Shown here one piece after another: positions 38,204-46,938 of a stretch of DNA of 64,000 bases; positions within the stretch are counted from its first letter, which is position 1; each line of letters opens with the position of its first letter. The stretch covers positions 62,001 through 126,000 of the forward strand of contig JACPVR010000012.1 in NCBI GenBank assembly GCA_016197405.1. The letters are read 5' to 3'. The translations under genes were made by a program, and so were the position numbers. The stretch is from Mycobacterium sp. GTDB lineage: Bacteria > Actinomycetota > Actinomycetes > Mycobacteriales > Mycobacteriaceae. Below the pieces are notes generated by a model. That model was not told the origin of the DNA and searched no databases. It saw nothing but the letters and a program-made list of their open reading frames with translations.

Positions 38204-39001
38204 ATGGCAACCCGCGACCACGGCGATCCAGGCGACGCACCGTCGATCCCCCCGCCTCTGACCGAGGCGGTCAACCCGGCACGCCCCAGCGCTGCCGAGG
38301 AGTCCCGCACCATCGCGGCGTCGACCAACGTCGGGACCCTGGCCAGCCTGACGGTCAGCGGAGACCCGTGGGCGTCGTTCGTCACCTACGGCCTGCTCGA
38401 CGGCGCCCCCGTGCTGTGTGTGTCGAACATGGCCGAACACGGCCGCAACCTGGCCGGTGACCCGCGCGCCAGCATCGCCATCGTCGTGCCGAGCACCGAA
38501 ACCGATCCGCTGGCCAATGGCCGGGTGACGCTGGCAGGCATCGTCGAGCAGCCTGCCGGTGACGAACTCGTCGCGGCGCGTGAAGCTCATGTGGCCGCCG
38601 TGCCCGCCGCCAAGTACTACGTCGACTACAGCGATTTCGCGCTGTGGGTGCTGCGGGTGCAGCGCGTGCGCTGGGTGGGCGGCTACGGCCGGATGGATTC
38701 GGCTACCGGACAAGCGTATTCAGCCGCAGCACCCGATCCGGTGGCGCCGCGGTCCGCCGGTGCGGTGGCACACCTCAATGCCGACCATGCCGACTCGCTG
38801 GCCCTGATGGCGCGCGCACTGGGCGGCTACCCGGACACGGTCTCGGCGGTGTGCACCGCAGCCGACCGGTACGGCCTGGATCTACGGGTCACCACCGAAC
38901 GCGGTATCGCCTACACCCGGATCGGCTATCCCGAGCCGCTGCAGTCCGCCGACGAGATGCGGGCCGCGACGGTCGCACTGGTCAACCAGGCCCGCGGCTG
39001 A
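38204..39001 (+). CDS. HugZ-like split-barrel protein with DUF2470 domain
   Basis: A 265-residue protein. The N-terminal FMN-binding split barrel of the pyridoxamine-phosphate-oxidase type has TLASLTVSGDPWASFVTY and LCVSNMAEHGRNLAGDPRAS. The C-terminal DUF2470 region carries VAHLNADHADSLALMARALG, whose histidines bind haem or metal in HugZ. Relatives degrade haem or act as haem utilisation proteins. Haem function is inferred only from the domain order. It precedes further split-barrel and F420 genes. Confidence 0.82.
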   Translation: MATRDHGDPGDAPSIPPPLTEAVNPARPSAAEESRTIAASTNVGTLASLTVSGDPWASFVTYGLLDGAPVLCVSNMAEHGRNLAGDPRASIAIVVPSTETDPLANGRVTLAGIVEQPAGDELVAAREAHVAAVPAAKYYVDYSDFALWVLRVQRVRWVGGYGRMDSATGQAYSAAAPDPVAPRSAGAVAHLNADHADSLALMARALGGYPDTVSAVCTAADRYGLDLRVTTERGIAYTRIGYPEPLQSADEMRAATVALVNQARG

Positions 39002-39011
39002 GGCTCCCCGG

Positions 39012-39938
39012 CTATCGGTAGCTGCGCAGCAGCGCCCGGGTCCTGGCCCGGCCCTCCGGTGACGGATCGAAAGTGCCTGCCACGTATTCGTCGACACCAG
39101 CGGCCCGCAGCTCGTCGAGCCGCTCCCGGACCACCTGCTCGTCACCGATCAGTGCGGCGTCCTCTGGTCCGGCGTAGCCCTCCCGATCGAGCATGGCGCG
39201 ATACGACGGCAGGTGGCCGTACATCGCGAACTGTTCGGCGGCGATCTTGCGGGCGCCGTCGACGTCGTCGGTGACGCTGATCGGCAGGGCCGCGGCGACG
39301 CGGACCGAACCCTCGGGCCTGCCCGCCTCGGTGGCAGCGGTACGCAGCGTCGGCCCGACGTGTTCGGCGAGGGTTTTCGGTCCGGTCATCCAGGTGACGG
39401 TTCCGGCGGTCCGCCGACCCGCCAGTTTCAGCATCTGCGGGCCGAGCGCGGCGATGTAGACGGCGGGCGCGCTCGAGCCGGGGATCTGCAGGGCGCCGCG
39501 GGTCGTGACGGTCTCCCCGGTGGCGTCGGCCTTTTCACCGGCCAGCAGCGGCAGGAGCCCGTCCAGATACTCGCCGAGGCGCCGGATCGGCTTGTCCCAC
39601 GGGATACCCCACATGCCCTCGGTGACGGCTTGGTGCGTCATCCCGAGACCGAGCACCAGACGGCCACCGGATATCACGTTGAGCGTCAACGCACGCTGGG
39701 CGAGCAGCATCGGATGCTGGTTCTGGATCGGCAGCACGCCGGTTCCGATCTCGATGGTGTCGACCTCGCGGAACGCGACGGCCATCGCCGTCAGCAGGTC
39801 GCGTTCGAAGGGCATCTGGGTGCTCCACACCCGGCCGAAGCCTTCGTCGCGCAGTTGGGCGACCTGCTCGACATAGCTGTCGATGATCGTGCCGTTACCG
39901 CGGGCCGGGCTTTCCAAGATGCTGATCTGCACGATCAT
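39012..39938 (-). CDS. LLM class F420-dependent oxidoreductase
   Basis: A 308-residue luciferase-like (TIM-barrel) protein. Family blocks are GFGRVWSTQMPFERDLLTAM, EIGTGVLPIQNQHPMLLAQ, RLVLGLGMTHQAV and YIAALGPQMLKLAG. These match the deazaflavin F420 branch common in mycobacteria. Start uncertain: ATG at 39938 has GAGGAG only two bases upstream, while an in-frame GTG at 39932 has better spacing. It is divergent from the F420/PPOX gene at 40007. Confidence 0.85.
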   Translation of the reverse strand: MIVQISILESPARGNGTIIDSYVEQVAQLRDEGFGRVWSTQMPFERDLLTAMAVAFREVDTIEIGTGVLPIQNQHPMLLAQRALTLNVISGGRLVLGLGMTHQAVTEGMWGIPWDKPIRRLGEYLDGLLPLLAGEKADATGETVTTRGALQIPGSSAPAVYIAALGPQMLKLAGRRTAGTVTWMTGPKTLAEHVGPTLRTAATEAGRPEGSVRVAAALPISVTDDVDGARKIAAEQFAMYGHLPSYRAMLDREGYAGPEDAALIGDEQVVRERLDELRAAGVDEYVAGTFDPSPEGRARTRALLRSYR

Positions 39939-40006
39939 CTCCTCTTCGGTGAGTGAGCCTTTCGGCCATCATGCGCTTGCCGCGGCGCCGCGCCTACCCT
40001 GGGGTG

Positions 40007-40423
40007 ATGCCGGAAGCCGATGCACGTGCAAGCTTCGCGGCCGCACCGGTGGCGCGCCTGGCGACGAGCGGCTCCGACGGTGCTCCGCATGTGGTGCCGG
40101 TGGTCTTCGCCGTCCACGGCGGTGTCGTCTACACCGCGGTCGACGGCAAACCCAAGTCGACCCAGCGGTTGCGACGGCTGGCCAATATCGCCCATGAGCC
40201 GCGGGTCAGTCTGCTGGTCGACCACTACGACGACGACTGGTCACTGCTGTGGTGGGTGCGCGCCGACGGTGTCGCCGCGGTACACGACAGTGGCCCCGAG
40301 GCTGATAGCGGGCGCGCCGCGCTGCGTGCGAAATACCCTCAGTATCAGGTGTTTTCGCTCGACGGACCGGTGATCGCCATCCGCGTCAACAAATGGCGGG
40401 CCTGGGGCCCCGCCCTGGAATAG
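40007..40423 (+). CDS. PPOX class F420-dependent oxidoreductase (Rv0121-like)
   Basis: A 138-residue single split-barrel protein with [20 protein letters not shown] at the start, ending [12 protein letters not shown]. This matches the PPOX/F420 family of the Rv0121 type (memory). Enzymes of the family reduce quinones or other acceptors with F420H2. The ATG at 40007 is preferred over an upstream in-frame ATG at 39953 because similarity begins here. It is followed after nine bases by another split-barrel gene. Confidence 0.83.
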   Translation: MPEADARASFAAAPVARLATSGSDGAPHVVPVVFAVHGGVVYTAVDGKPKSTQRLRRLANIAHEPRVSLLVDHYDDDWSLLWWVRADGVAAVHDSGPEADSGRAALRAKYPQYQVFSLDGPVIAIRVNKWRAWGPALE

Positions 40424-40432
40424 CCTGGCAGG

Positions 40433-41071
40433 ATGTACGTTCCGCCGTTCAACAACGTCACCGACGAGTCGCAGATCCGTGCGATGGTGTCGGCGATCGC
40501 CTCGGCGCAGTTGGTATCCCTGGGCGATGACGGTTTCCCCACGGCAACTCTGCTGCCCATCCTGTGGGAAGGCGACACCGTGGTGGCCCATATGGCGCGC
40601 GCCAACCCGCACTGGCGCGCCCTGGAGGTATCGGACCGGGTCCTGCTGATCTGCTCGGGACCCGAGGCGTACATCAGTCCGTCCTGGTACGCCGCGAAGG
40701 CCGAACACGGCCGCGTCGTGCCCACCTGGAACTACTCCGCGGTCCACCTCACCGGGGCGGCACGGGTGATCCACGACGTGGGCTGGCTGCACACCGCCGT
40801 CGACAAACTGACCATCGCCCATGAGACCGGTCGGCCCGAACCGTGGCATGTCGGGGACGCACCGCAGGCCTACATCTCCGGCCAGCTCGCCGGCATCGTC
40901 GGTATCGAGATCTCGGTGACGGGTGTGCAGGCCAAGGCGAAGCTGAGCCAGAACCGGTCGGCGGCTGACCGTCGCGGTGTCGTCGACGGGTTGCGCACCG
41001 AATCGGCCGCCCAGTCGGTGGCCGACGCCATGGCCACCGGGCTCGACTCGGGGCATCGTCGACTCGACTGA
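40433..41071 (+). CDS. PaiB-like FMN-binding protein
   Basis: A 212-residue protein of the PaiB family (FMN-binding split barrel, a negative regulator of sporulation and protease genes in Bacillus; the role in mycobacteria is unclear). Matching blocks are MYVPPFNNVTDESQIRAMV, SPSWYAAKAEHGRVVPTWNY and AVHLTGAARVI, and KAKLSQNRSAADRRGVVDGL. The last eight residues (DSGHRRLD) and the stop come from the 57-bp dispersed repeat, so the tail is probably foreign. Confidence 0.85.
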   Translation: MYVPPFNNVTDESQIRAMVSAIASAQLVSLGDDGFPTATLLPILWEGDTVVAHMARANPHWRALEVSDRVLLICSGPEAYISPSWYAAKAEHGRVVPTWNYSAVHLTGAARVIHDVGWLHTAVDKLTIAHETGRPEPWHVGDAPQAYISGQLAGIVGIEISVTGVQAKAKLSQNRSAADRRGVVDGLRTESAAQSVADAMATGLDSGHRRLD

Positions 41072-41129
41072 GTTCGATCGTCTCGCTCCTGCGCCCCTCG
41101 TCCCTCGGGGCATCGTCGACTCGACTGAG
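41048..41129. repeat. 57-bp dispersed repeat with partial flanking copies
   Basis: One full 57-base unit at 41061-41117 lies between a partial copy at 41048-41060 and a partial copy at 41118-41129. It is related to 28692-28804. On the minus strand the unit reads DDAPRDEGRRSETIEL plus three residues without a stop. The first part overlaps the end of the PaiB-like gene. Confidence 0.8.
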
Positions 41130-41173
41130 CGTGTCGGCGGCGCGCTCTCAGCCACTGATGCTGTGATGGCCCA

Positions 41174-42187
41174 ATGGCGCCATCGGGATGCACCTTGCGT
41201 GGACGGGTGTGGCGCGGCGGCGAGTTGGCCGACGATTTCGACTTCGACCGCATCTCGGATTACCTGACCGAGGAAGACACCCTGTTCTGGGTCGACATGT
41301 ACGACCCGGATCACGACGCGCTGGCCGACCTGGCCGCCGAACTCGACTTGAGCGTCTGGTCCATCGAGGACGCGACGGCCCCGTCGGAACGGGTCAAGAC
41401 GACGGTCTACCCGACCTACACCTTCTTCACCGTCTACGCCGTAGAGATGACCCAGCCACAACCCGGCGACGAGATCCGGCCTCTGCTGAGCCGGCACCGG
41501 ATCTCGGCGTTCGTGCTGCCTCGTGGTCTGGTCACCGTCCGGCTGGCGCCCGAGTTCGACATCACCACGGTCACCGAACGCTGGGATGAGCTGGGGACGG
41601 CGAAATACGGTGTCGCCGGTCTGGTGCACGGGCTGCTCGACGTCGTGGTGGACGGGCAGTTCGACGCGGTACAGACCCTCGACGACTGCATCGAAGGGCT
41701 TGAGGACGAGCTTTTCGACCCGCGGCCCCGCAGTGCGGAACGCCGTGAGTTCCAACGCCGCAGCTTCCAGTTACGCAAGGATCTGGTGCACCTGCGCCGC
41801 GTCGTGCTCCCCATGCGCGAGGTCGTCGGCGCCATCCAGCACCGCCGCCATGACATCGCCGAGCATCCCGAACTCGACCCGCTCTACATCGATCTCTACG
41901 ACCACGTGCTGCGCGCCTCGGAATGGACCGAATCCCTGCGCGATCTGGTCACATCGGTCTTCGAGACCAACCTGTCGCTGCAGGACGCCAGGCTCAACAC
42001 CGTCATGAAGAAGCTCACCGGCTGGGCCGCGATAGTCGCGGTGCCCACCGCGATCACCGGCTTCTACGGCCAGAACGTGCCGTATCCGGGTTACGACACC
42101 CACGGCGGATTCGTCGTCAGCAGCATCGTGATAGTGGCACTGGTCACAGCGTTGTACATCATGTTCCGTCGTCGCGACTGGCTGTGA
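41174..42187 (+). CDS. CorA-like divalent cation transporter with GQN signature
   Basis: A 337-residue protein: a soluble N-terminal domain, a long helical stalk (FETNLSLQDARLNTVMKKL), and two C-terminal membrane helices. The loop between them reads YGQNVPYPG where CorA has YGMN. The Gly and Asn are retained, but Met is replaced by Gln. CorA proteins move Mg2+ or Co2+, while GxN variants such as ZntB move Zn2+. The cation cannot be fixed from sequence. The stop overlaps the next start. Confidence 0.82.
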   Translation: MAPSGCTLRGRVWRGGELADDFDFDRISDYLTEEDTLFWVDMYDPDHDALADLAAELDLSVWSIEDATAPSERVKTTVYPTYTFFTVYAVEMTQPQPGDEIRPLLSRHRISAFVLPRGLVTVRLAPEFDITTVTERWDELGTAKYGVAGLVHGLLDVVVDGQFDAVQTLDDCIEGLEDELFDPRPRSAERREFQRRSFQLRKDLVHLRRVVLPMREVVGAIQHRRHDIAEHPELDPLYIDLYDHVLRASEWTESLRDLVTSVFETNLSLQDARLNTVMKKLTGWAAIVAVPTAITGFYGQNVPYPGYDTHGGFVVSSIVIVALVTALYIMFRRRDWL

Positions 42188-42999
42188 AACCCGCGCGCGA
42201 CGGCAGCGATATCGTGCCCTCCATGGCGCGTGACGGCTTCTCCCGCTACGTCGCGATCGGCGACAGTCAGACCGAAGGTCTGTGGGACGGTGACGATGTC
42301 GTCGGGGTGGTGGGCTACGCCGATCGGCTGGCATCCCACCTCGACGAGCTCTATCCCGGGTTGTGCTACGCCAACCTCGCGGTCCGCAGCAGGCGCATCA
42401 TCGATGTACTCAATGATCAACTGCCGCAGGCATTGTCGATGCAACCGGATCTCATCACGGTGTGCGTGGGGATGAACGACGTCATCCGGCCCGGCCGCGC
42501 CTACCAACGCGCGCTGCACGATCTGGACGGGCTCTACGACCGGCTCGCCGACACCGGGGCCACCGTCGTCACGACGACGTTTCCCGACATCACCCGGCTG
42601 CTGCCGGTGGGCCGGCTGGTGGGTGACCGCATAGTGCACATCAATGCGGTCATCACCGCGGCCGCACACCGGCACGGTTTCGGGCTGGTCGACCTCTACA
42701 ACGCGCCGTCGATGCTGGACGCCGCGACCTGGAGCCCGGACCGCATGCACGCCTCAAGCCACGGACATGCCCTGTTCGCCGCCGCGGCCGCCGAAGCACT
42801 CGGAGTTCCCGGCAGCAACCATGATTGGGCGGTGGCCGCGGGCACCGGAGCGACACCCGGTTTCGGCGCGCGGATGGGTGCCCTGCTGCAGTGGACCCAG
42901 CGGATGTTCATCCCGTGGCTGTGGCGGCACCTGCGCGGCCGCGCCGACGGTGACGGCAGACCGCCCAAACGGCCCGAGCTGACGCCGGTGCGGACGTGA
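42184..42999 (+). CDS. SGNH/GDSL hydrolase
   Basis: A 271-residue esterase-type hydrolase without a clear signal peptide. Block I is YVAIGDSQTEGLWDG (nucleophile Ser), block III is CVGMNDVIRPG and the catalytic Asp-His set is in SPDRMHASSHGHALFA. The GTG at 42184 overlaps the upstream stop; an internal ATG at 42223 is possible. The C-terminal 60 residues are basic and unlike the core. Its TGA overlaps the next gene, so three genes from CorA onward are coupled. The substrate is unknown. Confidence 0.85.
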   Translation: MKPARDGSDIVPSMARDGFSRYVAIGDSQTEGLWDGDDVVGVVGYADRLASHLDELYPGLCYANLAVRSRRIIDVLNDQLPQALSMQPDLITVCVGMNDVIRPGRAYQRALHDLDGLYDRLADTGATVVTTTFPDITRLLPVGRLVGDRIVHINAVITAAAHRHGFGLVDLYNAPSMLDAATWSPDRMHASSHGHALFAAAAAEALGVPGSNHDWAVAAGTGATPGFGARMGALLQWTQRMFIPWLWRHLRGRADGDGRPPKRPELTPVRT

Positions 43000-43787
43000 C
43001 ACCGGAGGTGGTCGAACGGGGCACCGCCGGCGACGCCCACCCGGTGCCGTTGCTCTTCGTGCACGGTGCCTTCCACGGAGCGTGGTGCTGGGAGGAGCAT
43101 TTCCTGCCGTTCTTCGCCGCCCGCGGCTATCACGCCGTGGCGCTGAACCTGCGCGGGCACGGCAACAGCCCACTGACACAGGAGCTCAATCGCTGCTCGG
43201 TCGCCGACTATGTCGACGACGTCGCCCAGGTCGCCGCCACGCTGCCGACGGCGCCTGTGGTGATCGGCCATTCGATGGGTGGGTTCGTGGTGCAGAAGTA
43301 CCTCGCCGCACACGCCGCGCCGGCCGGGGTGCTCGTCGCGTCGGCGCCACCGCGTGGACTGGTGCCCGCGATGGTGCGGGTGGCCCGCCGAAACGCCCGG
43401 CACAGCGGGCGCCCCGCGGCCCTGCGGCGGCCACTGCTGTTCTTCGGACATCCCGCGGTGGCGCGGGCGACATTCTTCAACCCGGCCACTCCGGAGGAGA
43501 TCGTGGCGCGCTGCGCCGACCGGCTCGGCGACGAGAGCACCCGGGTGCTCTACCGGGACCTTGTCTACGCCGATCTCGCGCAGCCCGCGCGGGTCAGGGC
43601 GCCGATACTGGTCGTGGGCGCCGAACTCGACGGGTTCTTCGCGCGCCGTCAGACCCTGGCGATCGGACGGGCGTACGGCACCAGCACCCGGATGTTTCCG
43701 GGTATGGGCCACAACATGATGCTCGAGCCCGGCTGGTCCGCGGTCGCCGAGGCGATCGACACCTGGCTGTGCGCCCTCGGTGTGTAA
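42996..43787 (+). CDS. Alpha/beta hydrolase
   Basis: A 263-residue alpha/beta hydrolase. The oxyanion segment is LLFVHGAFHGAWCW near residue 20, the nucleophile elbow is VVIGHSMGGFVVQ, the Asp is in VVGAELDGFFA and the His in FPGMGHNMMLEPG. All triad elements are present. The GTG overlaps the upstream TGA. Candidate activities are esterase, lipase or C-C hydrolase; none is decided. Confidence 0.86.
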   Translation: MTPEVVERGTAGDAHPVPLLFVHGAFHGAWCWEEHFLPFFAARGYHAVALNLRGHGNSPLTQELNRCSVADYVDDVAQVAATLPTAPVVIGHSMGGFVVQKYLAAHAAPAGVLVASAPPRGLVPAMVRVARRNARHSGRPAALRRPLLFFGHPAVARATFFNPATPEEIVARCADRLGDESTRVLYRDLVYADLAQPARVRAPILVVGAELDGFFARRQTLAIGRAYGTSTRMFPGMGHNMMLEPGWSAVAEAIDTWLCALGV

Positions 43788-43894
43788 CGGCCGCCCACTG
43801 CGGGCCGACTAACCCGATGTCACCGGCGGTTTGCCGCACGGCGATCACCGGGCAACTAGGATCGGGGGATCGTCCGGGTCGAAGGGATACGCAG

Positions 43895-44650
43895 TTGCGT
43901 CGAGCACTCCGAGGAATCACCGTCATGCTGGGCATTACGGCGATCACGCTCACAGCGCCAGCCGTCACGGCGACCGCAGCGGCCCCCACGCCGCTGGTCG
44001 GTGCCACGGTTGCCAACATCACACCGGCCGGGGGCAGCACCGTCGGCGTCGGTCAACCGATCACCGTGACCTTCACCGGACCGGTCGCCAACCGGGCTGC
44101 CGTCGAGCGCTCCATCCGGGTCGTGCAGCCCGCGGAGGCGCCCGGCACCTTCCAATGGATGAGCGATGACGTGGTGCAGTGGAAACCCGCGACATTCTGG
44201 CCGGCCCATTCCGAGGTCAAGCTGATGGTGGGCAATATGCCGCTGTCGTTCGACATCGGTTCATCGGTGGTCGGCGTCGCGAGCATCTCCAACCACACCT
44301 TCACCGTGACCGTCGACGGCGGCGAGCCGCGGCAGATGCCCGCGTCCATGGGTAAGCCCAAGCACCCCACCCCGGTCGGATCGTTCACCGCGCTGGGCAA
44401 GGAGAACCCGGTGGTGATGGATTCGCGCACCATCGGCATCCCACTCGACGACCCGGAGGGCTACAAGCTCACGGTGAATTACGCGGTGCGGGTCACCTGG
44501 GGCGGTGTCTACGTCCATTCCGCGCCGTGGTCGGTGGGCTCGCAGGGCTATGCCAATGTCAGCCACGGCTGCATCAATCTCAGCCCGGACAACGCCGCCT
44601 GGTACTACAACCAGGTCAGCATCGGCGATCCCATCATCATCAATCCCTAG
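43895..44650 (+). CDS. ldtA: L,D-transpeptidase LdtA (Ldt-Mt1) type
   Basis: A 251-residue periplasmic enzyme that makes 3-3 cross-links in peptidoglycan. A signal peptide (about residues 1-30) is followed by an Ig-like domain starting VANITPAGGSTVGVGQPITV and then the YkuD catalytic domain with MPASMGKPKHPTPVGSF and YVHSAPWSVGSQGYANVSHG. The active Cys is in SHGCINLSP. Length and motifs match Rv0116c/LdtA (memory). The TTG start follows AAGGGA seven bases upstream. The 3' end overlaps the ferredoxin gene by 11 bases. Confidence 0.9.
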   Translation: MRRALRGITVMLGITAITLTAPAVTATAAAPTPLVGATVANITPAGGSTVGVGQPITVTFTGPVANRAAVERSIRVVQPAEAPGTFQWMSDDVVQWKPATFWPAHSEVKLMVGNMPLSFDIGSSVVGVASISNHTFTVTVDGGEPRQMPASMGKPKHPTPVGSFTALGKENPVVMDSRTIGIPLDDPEGYKLTVNYAVRVTWGGVYVHSAPWSVGSQGYANVSHGCINLSPDNAAWYYNQVSIGDPIIINP

Positions 44651-44855
44651 GCGGACCGCTCGGCGGCTTGAGCTCGCTGATGGCGTGCTCCGGACAGGCC
44701 TCGATCGCTTCGACGACCGCGGCCTGTTGATCGGGCGGGATCTCACCGTCGATCGCCTCGGCGTAACCGTCGTCGAGCAGGGTGAAGACATCCGGGCAGA
44801 CCGCGACGCACACCCCATGACCACGGCACAGCCCGTCGTTCACAGAAACCCTCAT
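44640..44855 (-). CDS. [3Fe-4S]-type ferredoxin
   Basis: A 71-residue ferredoxin with the cluster motif CRGHGVCVAVCPDVF and the final Cys in ACPEHAIS. The Cys replaced by His is characteristic of 3Fe-4S ferredoxins that serve P450s. It lies 13 bases downstream of a P450 gene in the same direction, so it is the likely electron donor. Its 3' end overlaps ldtA on the other strand. Confidence 0.9.
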   Translation of the reverse strand: MRVSVNDGLCRGHGVCVAVCPDVFTLLDDGYAEAIDGEIPPDQQAAVVEAIEACPEHAISELKPPSGPPRD

Positions 44856-44868
44856 CGGCGAAAACCCG

Positions 44869-46149
44869 TTACTTGACGTCGAATTCGAGGTGCAGTTCGG
44901 TCAGCCCGCGCAGGATGAACGTCGGCACATAGCTGTACCGTCGCGCATCCGCCGGACCGTGGTGTTCCTCGGAGATCCGGATATCGTTGGTGCGGTCCAG
45001 GATTCGTTCGATGCTGACACGGGCCTCGGCACGTGCCAGCGGCGCGCCGGGGCAGCTGTGCGGTCCGCGACCGAATGCGATGTGCCGCCGGGCATTCGAC
45101 CGGGACACATCGAAGGTCTCCGGATCCTCGAACTGCCGCGGATCGCGATTGGCCGCACCGTTCATCACCATGACCGTCGCGCCCGCCGGGACCTCCACGC
45201 CGCCGACCGTGGTGGAACGCCGGGCCAGCCGGAAGTCACCCTTGACCGGGCTCTCGTAGCGCAACGACTCCTCGATGAAGTTGGCGATCCGGTCGGGTTC
45301 CCTGCGCAGCAACTGTTGCACCTCGGGTTCCTCGGCGATGATCTTCAGCGCCGAGGACAGCAGCCGAACGGTGGTCTCCTGTCCGGCGGAATAGAGATTG
45401 GCCGCGATTCGCACCACGTCCATCACCTCCGGTGTGGAACCGTCGGGGAACTTCGCCGCCGCCATCTCGGTGAGCGCATCGGCGCGCGGCTCGCGACGCC
45501 GGTCCTCGATGTAGCCGGAGAACTTCTGGTACAGGTACTCCAACGGCGTGTGTGACAACGAGCTGTTGCCGGTGCTGCCGATACCGCCCTCACTCTGGCT
45601 GCGATCCATCTTGCGAGAGAACTCGGCGCGATCCTCCTGCGGCACGCCGAGCAGATCGGCGATGATCGCCAGCGTGAACGGCACCGCGAAACCTTTGATG
45701 TAATCGCCTGTGCCGCCGGCCAGGAACGGCTCAAGCACGGTGTCGGCGTGCTCCCACATGAAGTCTTCGTTCTGTTTGAGTCGCTTGGGCGTTATCAGTC
45801 CCATCAGCAGCGCCCGGTGTTCGGTGTGCTTGGGCGGATCCATCACGGTGACCTGGTCGCTGAACGGTAATTGCTCGCGATAGGTGTCGATGATCTCGGA
45901 GACGTCTTCGCCCTGTCCTTCGATGGGCACGGGGAAGCCGGGGAACGGACCCGTCACCGCGGTGCAGGAGGAGAACGTGGCGGCGTCACCGAAGACGGCG
46001 ACGGCCTCGTCGTAGCCGGTGACGACCATGACGTTCTGGTGCGGTTCGCGCCGCACCGGGCAGCCGGAACGCATGGCGTCCATATACGGGTACGGGTCGG
46101 CGACCAACGACTGGTCGCGGAAGAAGTCCAACTGTTCCAACTCGGTCAT
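44869..46149 (-). CDS. Cytochrome P450
   Basis: A 426-residue soluble bacterial P450. The I-helix is YSAGQETTVRLL, the K-helix ExxR is ESLRYESP and the haem loop is FGRGPHSCPGAPLARAE with the proximal Cys. The family may be CYP150 or CYP189-like, which I cannot settle by eye. It precedes its ferredoxin and is divergent from TetR across an 11+17+11 inverted repeat. A steroid or fatty-acid substrate would fit the neighbourhood (inference). Confidence 0.9.
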   Translation of the reverse strand: MTELEQLDFFRDQSLVADPYPYMDAMRSGCPVRREPHQNVMVVTGYDEAVAVFGDAATFSSCTAVTGPFPGFPVPIEGQGEDVSEIIDTYREQLPFSDQVTVMDPPKHTEHRALLMGLITPKRLKQNEDFMWEHADTVLEPFLAGGTGDYIKGFAVPFTLAIIADLLGVPQEDRAEFSRKMDRSQSEGGIGSTGNSSLSHTPLEYLYQKFSGYIEDRRREPRADALTEMAAAKFPDGSTPEVMDVVRIAANLYSAGQETTVRLLSSALKIIAEEPEVQQLLRREPDRIANFIEESLRYESPVKGDFRLARRSTTVGGVEVPAGATVMVMNGAANRDPRQFEDPETFDVSRSNARRHIAFGRGPHSCPGAPLARAEARVSIERILDRTNDIRISEEHHGPADARRYSYVPTFILRGLTELHLEFDVK

Positions 46150-46196
46150 CGTGTCGCTTCCACTCGTTTCTGGGGCTGGGGCCGGCGCACAATCTG

Positions 46197-46235
46197 CTTT
46201 ACGATCGACTAGTCCGTTACTATACGATCGTAAAG
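46197..46235. promoter_or_regulatory. Operator candidate between P450 and tetR
   Basis: CTTTACGATCG (46197-46207) and CGATCGTAAAG (46225-46235) are perfect 11-base complements with a 17-base spacer. Each half includes the small palindrome CGATCG, which suggests two dimers bind. It lies in the divergent gap between the P450 and the TetR gene. Confidence 0.6.
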
Positions 46236-46277
46236 TTCATCATGGCAATGACGGGCCCGACTGGAGGAAATGTCCGG

Positions 46278-46886
46278 ATGGCAACCACCGCGGTCAAACC
46301 GGCCGTCGCAGACGACTCCAGGCAGGACACCCGGGCGCGCCTCATCGAAGTCGCCGTCGACCTGTTCACCAAGAACAGCTTCGCCGGCACCTCGCTGCAG
46401 ATGATCGCCGACGAGCTCGGCTTCACCAAAGCCGCTATCTACCACCACTTCCGGACCCGCGAACAATTGCTCGACGCCGTCGTCGAACCGATCCTGCAGC
46501 GGCTGCGAACCGTCATCACCGAGGCCCAGCACCTGCGCGGCGTGCACGCCCGCGCCGATCACATGCTCATCGAGTACGCGCAGCTGGCCGTCGACAACCC
46601 GGTGGTGTCGGTGTTGGCCGCCGACCCCGCGGTCGCGCAGATGCTGCGCGCACGGCGCGAATGGGATGACCTGATCGAACAGCAGATGCGACTGCTCTCC
46701 GACGTCGATCCCGGGCCCGCGGGTCATGTGAAGGCCGCCGTGGTGCTTGCCGGCATCGCGGGCGCCTCCGGCCCGGCGTTCGTCAACCTCGGCCGCGAGG
46801 CACTGCACGCCCATCTCGTCGAGACCGGCCGACGCGCACTCGGACTGCGTGTCCCACGCCATGCCAGGGACGTATCCGCCGGATAG
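46278..46886 (+). CDS. TetR family regulator (P450-linked)
   Basis: A 202-residue TetR protein: RARLIEVAVDLFTKNSFAGT then LGFTKAAIYHHFRTREQLL form the DNA-binding domain, and the rest is the ligand domain. The ATG at 46278 has GGAGG ten bases upstream; an ATG at 46242 is in frame but less well placed. It is divergent from the P450 gene and precedes an SDR, so it may control both. The KstR-type function is not implied by sequence. Confidence 0.86.
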   Translation: MATTAVKPAVADDSRQDTRARLIEVAVDLFTKNSFAGTSLQMIADELGFTKAAIYHHFRTREQLLDAVVEPILQRLRTVITEAQHLRGVHARADHMLIEYAQLAVDNPVVSVLAADPAVAQMLRARREWDDLIEQQMRLLSDVDPGPAGHVKAAVVLAGIAGASGPAFVNLGREALHAHLVETGRRALGLRVPRHARDVSAG

Positions 46887-46938
46887 CGCTCACGCGGGGC
46901 GCAGACCCCCGACACATCAGCCCAGCAGAGAGGAAGCC

